Positions 25,496-33,108 of a DNA stretch of 64,000 nucleotides are shown here, one piece after another (position 1 is the first letter of the stretch; the number at the start of each line of letters is the position of its first letter). The DNA is from Thiomonas delicata. GTDB taxonomy: Bacteria > Pseudomonadota > Gammaproteobacteria > Burkholderiales > Burkholderiaceae_C. Made by a program: the position numbers and the translations under genes. Under the pieces are notes generated by a model. The model saw only the letters and a program-made list of their open reading frames with translations, searched no databases and was not told the DNA's origin. The stretch is from NCBI RefSeq assembly GCF_900088825.1, contig NZ_LT592170.1, forward strand, positions 980,852 through 1,044,851, read 5' to 3'.

Positions 25496-27685
25496 ATGTC
25501 ATCCATCTCGAACGTCAGCACCTCCGGCCTGCGCCTGCGTAGCGGATCCCGCTCCTGGCGGTCCTTCGTCGAGTTGCTTTCGTCGATGCGCTTCGCGATT
25601 TCGCTGCTCGTGGTCGTGGCCATCGCCAGCATCATCGGCACGGTCTTGCAGCAGGGCGAGCCGCTGAACAACTACATCGACCAGTTCGGCCCATTCTGGG
25701 CGGCGGTGTTTCATCGCATCGACCTGTTCAATGTGTACAGTTCCTGGTGGTTCGTGATGATCATGGGCTTCCTCGTCGTGTCCACCTCGCTGTGCCTGAT
25801 CCGGAACACGCCGAAGATCCTTGCCGATCTGAGGAACTTCAAGGCCGGTATTCGCGAGCAGGCGTTGCGCTCCTTCCACGACAAGTTCGAGGCCGAGCAG
25901 GTCACGCCGCGCGAGACCACGGTGGCGCGCATCGTCGCGCAGCTCAAGGGGCGGGGCTATGCGGTGAAGGTGCAGCCCGCCGAGGGCGACGCGCAAGGCG
26001 GCACCATGGTGGCGGCCAAGACGGGCGGCATCAACCGCCTCGGCTACATCCTGGCGCACAGCGCCTTCGTGCTGATCTGCCTCGGCGGCCTGCTCGACGG
26101 CGACATGATGATCCGGCTCCAGATGCTGCTGTTCGGGAAGCAGACCCTGAAGAGCAATATGGAGATCTCACAGGTTCCTCAGCGCAACATCCTGTCGGTC
26201 AACAACCCCACCTATCGCGGCAATCTGTCGATTCCCGAGGGCAGCAGTTCGAACATGGCGATTCTGACGATCGGTGACGGCTCGGTCCTGCAGCCCTTGC
26301 CTTTCATCATCACGCTCAAGAAATTCGTCGTGGACTACTACTCCACCGGCATGCCGCGGCTGTTCGCCAGCGACGTGGTGATCACGGACAGGAAGACGGG
26401 CAAGTCCTTCCCCGCCACGATTCGGGTCAACCATCCACTGACCTACGACGGCGTCACGATTTTCCAGTCGGGTTTCGACGACGGCGGCTCCCATCTCATG
26501 CTCAAGGCCTGGCCGATGCAGGGGCCGGCCGAGAACACGTTCGATCTCACGGGCGATGTCGGCAGTTCGCGCCAGCTCACCAACGGCAAGCAGGCCCTGC
26601 GCCTGGAGCTCACAGGCTTCCGCATGATGAACGTGGAGGATCTGAACCGCGCCGAGCAGGACGGCAAGGCGCCGCCGAGCAGCAGCTTCATGCATCGCTT
26701 CGATGAGCACCTCGGCGCCGCCGTCAAGCGCAACGAGACGAGCAAGCTCACCAATGTCGGCCCGGCCGTTATCTACAAACTTCGGGACGCGGCGGGCCAG
26801 GCCCACGAATTCTTCAACTACATGCTTCCCGTCGAGCTTGGCGGCACCAAGGTGTTCCTCGCCGGCGAGCGCAGCGAGCTTGGCGGCGCCTACCATTACC
26901 TGCGCATTCCGGCGGACTCGAAGGACTCGATCGACGGCTGGATGCGTTTTCGCGCCGCGCTGGATGATCCCGCCCTGCGTACCCGGGCCGTGGATGCGTA
27001 CGTCAAGGAATCGCTGCCCCCGGGTTCGCCCGCGACGCTTGTCCAGCAACTGCAGGCCACGGCCGGTCGTACGCTGGACATCTTCGCCGGCGAGATTCCG
27101 GACGACCCGAAGACTGGCTTGCCAGTCGTGAAGGCGCCTGGCGGCCTTCCTGCGCTGGCCGAATTCCTCGAGAAGAGCGTCCCGAAGGATCAACTCGCCA
27201 AGGCCTCCGACGTGTTCATCCGCGTCCTCAACGGCACACTGTGGCAGTTGTGGCAGGTTTCGCGCGCCCAGGCTGGCCAGGCGCCAGCCGTGGATAACGC
27301 GGCCAACAACCGGTTTTTCAACGCCGCCGTCCTGGCACTGTCGGATTCGACGTTCTATCCGGCGCCCCTGTATTTGCAATTGACCGATTTCAAGCAGGTC
27401 GAAGCCAGCATCTTCCAGGTCGCGCGCGCGCCCGGCAAGGTTATCGTGTATTTCGGCGCCATCCTGCTCATCCTCGGCGTGTTCGCCATGCTGTATATCC
27501 GCGAGCGTCGTGTGTGGTTCCTCGTGCGCGACAGCGGCCCGTCGGGCAGCAAGACCCTGATGGCGATGAGTACCAACCGCCGCACGCTGGAATTTCAGAA
27601 AGATTTTGAAACCCTACGCACCGCCACGCTGGGCGTAGCATCACAGGCTCCGGCGGCAGCAGCGCCGGGTTCGGACCACCCCTGA
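25496..27685 (+). CDS. resB: Cytochrome c biogenesis protein ResB
   Basis: A 729-residue ResB/Ccs1 protein of System II. Helices near the N terminus (FAISLLVVVAIASIIGTVLQQ and WWFVMIMGFLVVSTSLCLIRNTP) and a third around residue 180 precede a large periplasmic domain (about 220-620) and a last helix (VIVYFGAILLILGVFAMLYIRE). With CcsA it exports haem and attaches it to apocytochromes. The NGEPLNNY-like LQQGEPLNNYIDQFGPFW segment is characteristic. It is followed after 13 bases by ccsA. The cytochrome c4 gene upstream is one likely client. Confidence 0.95.
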   Translation: MSSISNVSTSGLRLRSGSRSWRSFVELLSSMRFAISLLVVVAIASIIGTVLQQGEPLNNYIDQFGPFWAAVFHRIDLFNVYSSWWFVMIMGFLVVSTSLCLIRNTPKILADLRNFKAGIREQALRSFHDKFEAEQVTPRETTVARIVAQLKGRGYAVKVQPAEGDAQGGTMVAAKTGGINRLGYILAHSAFVLICLGGLLDGDMMIRLQMLLFGKQTLKSNMEISQVPQRNILSVNNPTYRGNLSIPEGSSSNMAILTIGDGSVLQPLPFIITLKKFVVDYYSTGMPRLFASDVVITDRKTGKSFPATIRVNHPLTYDGVTIFQSGFDDGGSHLMLKAWPMQGPAENTFDLTGDVGSSRQLTNGKQALRLELTGFRMMNVEDLNRAEQDGKAPPSSSFMHRFDEHLGAAVKRNETSKLTNVGPAVIYKLRDAAGQAHEFFNYMLPVELGGTKVFLAGERSELGGAYHYLRIPADSKDSIDGWMRFRAALDDPALRTRAVDAYVKESLPPGSPATLVQQLQATAGRTLDIFAGEIPDDPKTGLPVVKAPGGLPALAEFLEKSVPKDQLAKASDVFIRVLNGTLWQLWQVSRAQAGQAPAVDNAANNRFFNAAVLALSDSTFYPAPLYLQLTDFKQVEASIFQVARAPGKVIVYFGAILLILGVFAMLYIRERRVWFLVRDSGPSGSKTLMAMSTNRRTLEFQKDFETLRTATLGVASQAPAAAAPGSDHP

Positions 27686-27698
27686 AGGGACTTTCGCC

Positions 27699-29156
27699 AT
27701 GGAACTCACGAGCAAATCCCACGCGTTGGGCATCGATGCAGGCCCGCACGATGTGAAGCACACCGGCCCGGTGGCCTACTTGCGCCGCCGCACGGCGTAC
27801 GACTGGATCTTCGCCGCACTGATTCTTGGCGGGGACGCCTATGTGCTGAGCCACTATGGCCAGAACATGAACTACTACGTCCAACTCATTTTCCTGGGGG
27901 CGACGACTTCGCTGATGTTCCTGGGCTGGGGCTGGACGGCGCTCAAGAACCTGGCCATCACCGTGGCCGCGCTCTCGCTGCTCGGGATCTGGCTGTACAA
28001 CGGCCCGGGCGGCACGCCGGTGCTGGCGCGTGGCGAGCAGAATTTCTTCCTCAAATACTTCCTCTCCAGCCAGACGGCCATCATGTGGATGGCGGTTCTG
28101 TTTTTCCTGAGCACGGCCACCTACTGGGTGGGCATGTTCACCGGCCCAGCCCAGGTGACCGCAGGCGGCGCTTTGGCCGGCGGCGGAACGATGGGCACGT
28201 CCGGTGGTGGCGAGATGATTCGCGACGCGCGCGGCTGGCAGTCGAATTTCGCGCAGTATTTCGCATCCCGCCTGGCGTGGGTCGGCGTGACGATGGCGCT
28301 GGTTGGAACCATGATGCGCTGGTACGAGGGCTATCTCATCGGCCCGGACGTCGGCCATATCCCGCTGTCGAATCTGTACGAAGTTTTCGTGCTGTTCTCC
28401 TGGTTGACCACCGCGCTGTACCTGTACTTCGAACACAAGTACAAGACACGCAGCATGGGCGCCTTCGCCATGCTGGTGGTCAGCGCCGCAGTGGGCTTTC
28501 TGCTGTGGTTCAGCATGGTGCAGAACGCGTTCGAGATTCAGCCTCTGATCCCCGCGCTGCAAAGCTGGTGGATGAAGATCCACGTGCCCGCGAACTTCAT
28601 CGGCTACGGCACGTTCGCGATTGCGGCGATGGTGGGTTTCGCCTACCTGGTCAAGTCGCACGCGCAGGAAACATCCCTCTGGAAGCTCGGTCCCCTGTGG
28701 GTGATCGGTTTCGTGATGTTCTTCGAGCCGCTGATTTTCCGCCAGGGTGGTATCTCGGAATACTGGGGCGTGTTCGCTGGAATCTCGGCGCTTGCCGTGG
28801 GCGGTATTTTGTACAGCCGCCAGCGCATTGCTTCCCACCTGCCTTCCTTGGAGGTGATGGATGATGTGATGTACAAGTCCATCGCGATCGGCTTCACCTT
28901 CTTCACCATCGCCACCATTCTTGGCGCCATGTGGGCAGCCGAAGCCTGGGGCGGCTACTGGAGCTGGGACCCGAAGGAAACCTGGGCCTTGATCGTCTGG
29001 CTGAACTATGCGGCTTGGCTGCACATGCGTCTGATGAAGGGCCTGCGCGGACAGGTCGCCGCCTGGTGGGCGCTGACGGGCCTGTTGGTGACGACCTTTG
29101 CCTTCCTTGGGGTCAACATGTTCCTGTCCGGTCTGCATTCATACGGCAAGCTGTAA
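27699..29156 (+). CDS. ccsA: Cytochrome c biogenesis protein CcsA/ResC (CcsB naming in some genomes)
   Basis: A 485-residue multipass protein. The tryptophan-rich haem-handling motif WGGYWSWDPKETWALIVW is present, with flanking histidines (VGHIPLSNLYEVFVLFSW region and WLHMRLMKGLRG). About eight helices are visible. It binds haem with ResB and ligates it to CxxCH motifs on the periplasmic side. The gene is 13 bases downstream of resB, so they form an operon closed by the hairpin at 29176-29203. An extended, less conserved loop (GGALAGGGTMGTSGGG) lies near residue 160. Confidence 0.95.
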   Translation: MELTSKSHALGIDAGPHDVKHTGPVAYLRRRTAYDWIFAALILGGDAYVLSHYGQNMNYYVQLIFLGATTSLMFLGWGWTALKNLAITVAALSLLGIWLYNGPGGTPVLARGEQNFFLKYFLSSQTAIMWMAVLFFLSTATYWVGMFTGPAQVTAGGALAGGGTMGTSGGGEMIRDARGWQSNFAQYFASRLAWVGVTMALVGTMMRWYEGYLIGPDVGHIPLSNLYEVFVLFSWLTTALYLYFEHKYKTRSMGAFAMLVVSAAVGFLLWFSMVQNAFEIQPLIPALQSWWMKIHVPANFIGYGTFAIAAMVGFAYLVKSHAQETSLWKLGPLWVIGFVMFFEPLIFRQGGISEYWGVFAGISALAVGGILYSRQRIASHLPSLEVMDDVMYKSIAIGFTFFTIATILGAMWAAEAWGGYWSWDPKETWALIVWLNYAAWLHMRLMKGLRGQVAAWWALTGLLVTTFAFLGVNMFLSGLHSYGKL

Positions 29157-29175
29157 GCACGGTTTTACTTGGAAA

Positions 29176-29203
29176 GACAAAAGGCCCTTCGGGGCCTTTT
29201 GTC
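29176..29203 (+). terminator. Rho-independent terminator of resB-ccsA
   Basis: GACAAAAGGCCC, TTCG loop, GGGCCTTTTGTC: a perfect 12-bp hairpin 19 bases after ccsA. T-rich bases lie in the descending stem, so it can act as terminator in both directions. Confidence 0.85.
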
Positions 29204-29444
29204 GCGTATGGCCAGTGGATTTTCGACCCGAATCGACAGCCAATAGCCGCCAGGCGGCCAGGGTCGGAGGCTGTCGTGTAAGGTTTGGGCGGGCAGGGCG
29301 ACCAAGCCTCAGGGGGAATAAACATGGCGCTTTCGCCGTCTATTCCGGCTGAAGGCACGCGTCCGCAGCACAACGGGTGATGGGGTTTCTGCAACGAGTC
29401 CGAATCCGCATCCATCGCATCCGCCACACGTCCACGAGGGCATC

Positions 29445-30446
29445 ATGAGCAAACGCCAAGAGCAGGGTTTCGAGCAGCCGGCTCCATCGGAGATCACGCC
29501 GGAACAAGCCTATCGCGGTCGCCGCGGCTTTCTTGCCGCGGCAGGCGTCGGCGCCGCCGCAGCCGTGGCGGCCGTCGTGGCGCAGCGGGCCAACGCCGTT
29601 CCGGCCGATTCAGCCCATCCAGGAAAGCTGCCGCAACTGCCGGCAACCAAGGATGCGGCCCTGTCGACCCGCGAGGCCCTCACGCCTTACAAAGACGTGA
29701 CGACCTATAACAACTTCTACGAATTCGGCACCAGCAAGAGCGATCCCGCCAAATATGCCGGAAGCCTGCAGACCCGGCCATGGACCGTGGTGGTCGAAGG
29801 CGAGGTGCACAAGCCGCGTACCTTTGGCATCGAGGATCTGCTCAAGCTCGCGCCGATGCAGGAGCGCATTTATCGACACCGTTGCGTGGAAGGCTGGTCG
29901 ATGGTCATTCCCTGGCTGGGATACTCGCTCTCAAACCTGCTCAAGGCCGTGGAGCCCACCGGGAATGCCAAATATGTCGAGTACATCACCCTGCTGAACC
30001 CGGCGCAAATGCCGGGCCAGAACGATCCCATCCTGCAATGGCCGTATCTCGAGGGGCTGCGCATGGACGAGGCGATGCACCCCCTCACGCTGCTGACCTT
30101 CGGTCTATACGGCGAGGTTCTGCCCAACCAGGACGGCGCGCCGATACGCATGGTCATTCCCTGGAAATACGGCTTCAAGGGGGGCAAGTCCATCGTCCGC
30201 ATCCGTCTCGTGGAACAACAGCCTGTGACCTCGTGGATGAAGGCGGTGCCGCAGTGGTACGGCTTTTATTCGAACGTCAATCCCAAGGTCAGCCCGCAGA
30301 ACTGGAGCCAGGAGAACGAGAGGCGTATCGGCCAGGGCGGATTCGGCGGCCTGTTCTCGCCGCGCGTGCCGACGCAGATGTTCAATGGCTACGGCGCACA
30401 GGTTGCAAGCCTCTACAAGGGCATGGATCTGACCAAGAATTTCTGA
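29445..30446 (+). CDS. msrP: Protein-methionine-sulfoxide reductase catalytic subunit MsrP (YedY)
   Basis: A 333-residue periplasmic molybdoenzyme. A twin-arginine signal (YRGRRGFLAAAG, residues 23-34) sends the folded protein through Tat. The sulfite-oxidase-like fold has the molybdenum ligand Cys147 in YRHRCVEGWSM, followed by VIPWLGYSLSNLL, and AMHPLTLLTFGLYGEVLPNQDGAP. It repairs oxidised methionines in envelope proteins using electrons from the quinone pool via MsrQ, whose gene follows after 51 bases. Confidence 0.95.
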   Translation: MSKRQEQGFEQPAPSEITPEQAYRGRRGFLAAAGVGAAAAVAAVVAQRANAVPADSAHPGKLPQLPATKDAALSTREALTPYKDVTTYNNFYEFGTSKSDPAKYAGSLQTRPWTVVVEGEVHKPRTFGIEDLLKLAPMQERIYRHRCVEGWSMVIPWLGYSLSNLLKAVEPTGNAKYVEYITLLNPAQMPGQNDPILQWPYLEGLRMDEAMHPLTLLTFGLYGEVLPNQDGAPIRMVIPWKYGFKGGKSIVRIRLVEQQPVTSWMKAVPQWYGFYSNVNPKVSPQNWSQENERRIGQGGFGGLFSPRVPTQMFNGYGAQVASLYKGMDLTKNF

Positions 30447-30497
30447 ACCCGCCTCGCGCCCGCTGCGCTCCACATCATTCACGGCTCCGACGCACGC

Positions 30498-31190
30498 ATG
30501 AATCGTCTCGACACGCCTACTGCGCCGACAGCGGGGCCTGGGCTTCGGTTGCGCCGCGCCACCCTGCAGGCTCGATGGTTCAAGCCCATGCTGTTCATGC
30601 TCGGCCTGCTTCCGCTGGCGTCGCTGGTGTGGCGGGCGTTGACGGTGCAGTTGGGTGCCAATCCGGAGCAGACGCTGATTTGGACCACGGGACTGTGGGC
30701 GTTGCGCTTTTTGCTGTTGACCCTGGCCATCACGCCCTTGCGCAAGCTCACGGGCTGGGCCGAACTGGCAAGGCTGCGACGCATGTTCGGACTTTTCGCC
30801 TTCACTTACGCCTTACTGCACTTCACCTGCTACCTCTGGCTGGTGAACGGCTTCAGCGTGGATGCGGTGTTGAAGGATGTGGTCAAGCATCCCTTCGTGC
30901 TGGCCGGCATGACCGCGCTGGTGCTCATGCTGCCGCTGGCTGCAACATCGACGAACGGGATGATCAAGCGCCTGGGGGCTGTGCGCTGGCAGGCTTTGCA
31001 CCGTCTGGTCTACGCGGTGGCCATCATCGCCGTGTTTCACTATTGGTGGGGCAAGCTGGCCAAAAACAACACGGTCGATCCGAAGATCTACGCGACCATG
31101 CTGGGCGTTTTGCTGGCTTATCGCGTGGCGAAGGTCTGGCAGACGAGGCGGCGCAATGTCGGGCCGCGGCGCGCGGCCGCGCGCATCTGA
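30498..31190 (+). CDS. msrQ: Haem-binding membrane subunit MsrQ (YedZ)
   Basis: A 230-residue ferric-reductase-like membrane protein with about six helices. Family features are TGLWALRFLLLTLAITPLR, FGLFAFTYALLHFTCYLWL and RWQALHRLVYAVAIIAVFHY; the histidines in ALLHF, LHRL and VFHY are haem b ligands. It relays electrons from quinol to MsrP. The end is rich in arginine. It is convergent with lysA, only 16 bases away, with no terminator hairpin between. Confidence 0.93.
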   Translation: MNRLDTPTAPTAGPGLRLRRATLQARWFKPMLFMLGLLPLASLVWRALTVQLGANPEQTLIWTTGLWALRFLLLTLAITPLRKLTGWAELARLRRMFGLFAFTYALLHFTCYLWLVNGFSVDAVLKDVVKHPFVLAGMTALVLMLPLAATSTNGMIKRLGAVRWQALHRLVYAVAIIAVFHYWWGKLAKNNTVDPKIYATMLGVLLAYRVAKVWQTRRRNVGPRRAAARI

Positions 31191-31206
31191 CGCCGGCCGT
31201 GCTCGG

Positions 31207-32505
31207 TCAAAACACCAGGCGCTGCTCGTTGCCGAGGAGTTGCTCCACCGTTTCGCGCTCGCGAATGAGATGCGCCTGTTCTCCATCCACCAAGACCTCG
31301 GCGGCGCGAGGTCGGGTGTTGTAGTTGGAGGCCATGGCCATGCCATAGGCGCCGGCGGAGAGTACGGCGAGGAGATCGCCTTCACGCAAGTCAAGATCGC
31401 GCTCGCGCCCCAGCCAGTCGCCCGACTCGCAGACCGGGCCGACCACGTCGTAGCGTCGCGCATGCCGCCCGTCGCGCGGCGTTGCGGGGACGATGGCCTG
31501 CCACGCCTGGTACAGCGCCGGGCGCATGAGATCGTTCATCGCCGCGTCCGTCACCGCGAAGTGCCGTTCCAGGCTGGACTTGAGGGTCAGCACCTCCGTG
31601 AGCAGAAGTCCCGCATTCCCCACGACCGAGCGGCCGGGCTCGAACATCACTTGCCGGTGGCCGTGCCCGGCGTTTTCCAGGCGCTGGAGCAGGGCGCCCA
31701 TCCAGGCTGCGGGCGTGGGCGGCGCCTCATTCGCATAGCGTATGCCCACGCCACCGCCCAGGTCGATGTGCTCGAGCTTGATGCCGTGGTGCTCGATGTC
31801 GCGGATCAGGTCGAGCATGCGATCGAGTGCGTCGAGGTAGGGTTCGAGGCTGGTGATCTGCGAGCCGATATGACAGTCGATGCCGACGATGCGCAGGTGC
31901 GGCAGCAGCGCCGCATCGCTATAAGCCTTGCGCGCCAGGCCCTGAGGGATGCCGAATTTGCTGCTCTTGAGGCCTGTCGAAATATAGGGATGGGTCCTCG
32001 CATCGACTTCCGGATTGATGCGCAGGCTGACCGGAGCCGACCTACCGAGTTCGCCGGCCACGCGGTTCAGCCGGTGCAACTCGCTTTCGGACTCCACGTT
32101 GAAGCACTGCACGCCAGCCCGCAGAGCCGCGCGCATTTCCGACTCCAGTTTGCCGACTCCCGAGAACACGACCTTGCCGGCATCGCCGCCGGCCGCGAGC
32201 ACCCGTGCCAGTTCGCCGCCCGAGACGATGTCGAAGCCCCAGCCCAGCCGCGCCAGGAGTTGCAGGATGGCCAGGCTGGAATTCGCCTTGACCGCGTAGC
32301 GCAGCGAAACCGGTTTGCCCTGTGCCGCAGCCAGGTAATCCTGCGCCGCCTGTTCGATGGCCGCGCGCGAGTACACATAGAGCGGGGTGCCGAATTGCCG
32401 CGCGAGATGGGAAACCGGAACGGCTTCGACCATCAGGTCGCCGGCGCGATAGGCGATATGCGGGTGGCCGGGGAGTTCCGGGGGCGCAGCGGGAGGCTTC
32501 GACAT
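31207..32505 (-). CDS. lysA: Diaminopimelate decarboxylase
   Basis: A 432-residue PLP enzyme for the last step of lysine synthesis, meso-diaminopimelate to L-lysine. The PLP lysine is in SLRYAVKANSSLAIL. Further motifs are GWGFDIVSGGELARVL, SGVGKLESEM, HPYISTGLKSSKFGIP, the HIGSQI segment, and the C-terminal GPVCESGDWLGRERDL with the dimer-interface cysteine. It follows the small lipoprotein gene lptM in the same direction, a linkage common in proteobacteria. Confidence 0.97.
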   Translation of the reverse strand: MSKPPAAPPELPGHPHIAYRAGDLMVEAVPVSHLARQFGTPLYVYSRAAIEQAAQDYLAAAQGKPVSLRYAVKANSSLAILQLLARLGWGFDIVSGGELARVLAAGGDAGKVVFSGVGKLESEMRAALRAGVQCFNVESESELHRLNRVAGELGRSAPVSLRINPEVDARTHPYISTGLKSSKFGIPQGLARKAYSDAALLPHLRIVGIDCHIGSQITSLEPYLDALDRMLDLIRDIEHHGIKLEHIDLGGGVGIRYANEAPPTPAAWMGALLQRLENAGHGHRQVMFEPGRSVVGNAGLLLTEVLTLKSSLERHFAVTDAAMNDLMRPALYQAWQAIVPATPRDGRHARRYDVVGPVCESGDWLGRERDLDLREGDLLAVLSAGAYGMAMASNYNTRPRAAEVLVDGEQAHLIRERETVEQLLGNEQRLVF

Positions 32506-32583
32506 GGCTGTGGTCGGACGAAAAGAGAGATGCTTGAACGGGCTGGGCCCAGGCCCAGGATGGCTGCAGGCGGGCGTGCCGGA

Positions 32584-32712
32584 TCAGCCCCGGCTCGGCG
32601 CGGCCTGGGGCGGCTGCGGCAGATAAAGCGGCCCTTTCTGGCCGCAACCCGCCAGCAAGACGGAGGCGCCCAGCAGCACGGCCAGCAAGACGCCGCGCCA
32701 CGCGCAGTTCAT
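32584..32712 (-). CDS. lptM: LptM-like small lipoprotein (YifL family)
   Basis: A 42-codon gene. The translation is a lipoprotein signal peptide MNCAWRGVLLAVLLGASVLL with lipobox LAGC (Cys23), then GQKGPLYLP and a proline-rich tail. CGQKGPLYLP is the conserved motif of LptM, a periplasmic lipoprotein reported to help LptD, the LPS export barrel, mature. It sits between lysA and cyaY as in many proteobacteria. The stop is 79 bases before the lysA start. Confidence 0.88.
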   Translation of the reverse strand: MNCAWRGVLLAVLLGASVLLAGCGQKGPLYLPQPPQAAPSRG

Positions 32713-32765
32713 GCTTGTTCCTAGAATCGGGCGGATCCGCATCATTCAAGTTTATCAGCCGCCCT

Positions 32766-33083
32766 ATGAACGACTTGCCGCAATCAGACTATTTACGCCT
32801 TGCAGAGGCCGCGCTGCGCTCGGTGGAAGCGGCGGCCGACGCCGCCGACCTCGATTCCAAGCGCGAGGGAGGTGTTCTGACCCTCGAACTGGATAACGGC
32901 GAGAAGATCATCGTCAATCTGCAGCCTCCCCTGCAGGAGCTGTGGTTGGCAAGCAAGTCGGGGGCCTACCATTTTCGTTATGCAGGCGAGGCATGGCTGG
33001 ACACGCGCGGCAGCCGCAGTTTCCAAGCACTCTTGCAGCAAGCCCTCGCCGAGCTGGGGGGGCCTGCGCTTGAACTCGACTGA
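32766..33083 (+). CDS. cyaY: Iron-sulfur cluster assembly protein CyaY (frataxin homologue)
   Basis: A 105-residue frataxin. The acidic first helix (YLRLAEAALRSVEAAADAADL) binds iron, and the sheet contains GVLTLELDNGEKIIVNLQPPLQELWLASKSGAYHF, including the conserved NLQPP..ELWLAS motif. It regulates IscS-dependent cluster synthesis. ATG 32766 gives the standard N terminus; an in-frame start at 32715 would add 17 residues. It is convergent with mrcA and divergent from lptM-lysA. Confidence 0.95.
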   Translation: MNDLPQSDYLRLAEAALRSVEAAADAADLDSKREGGVLTLELDNGEKIIVNLQPPLQELWLASKSGAYHFRYAGEAWLDTRGSRSFQALLQQALAELGGPALELD

Positions 33084-33108
33084 GGCCCGGGGCCCCAGAC
33101 CAGGGGTC

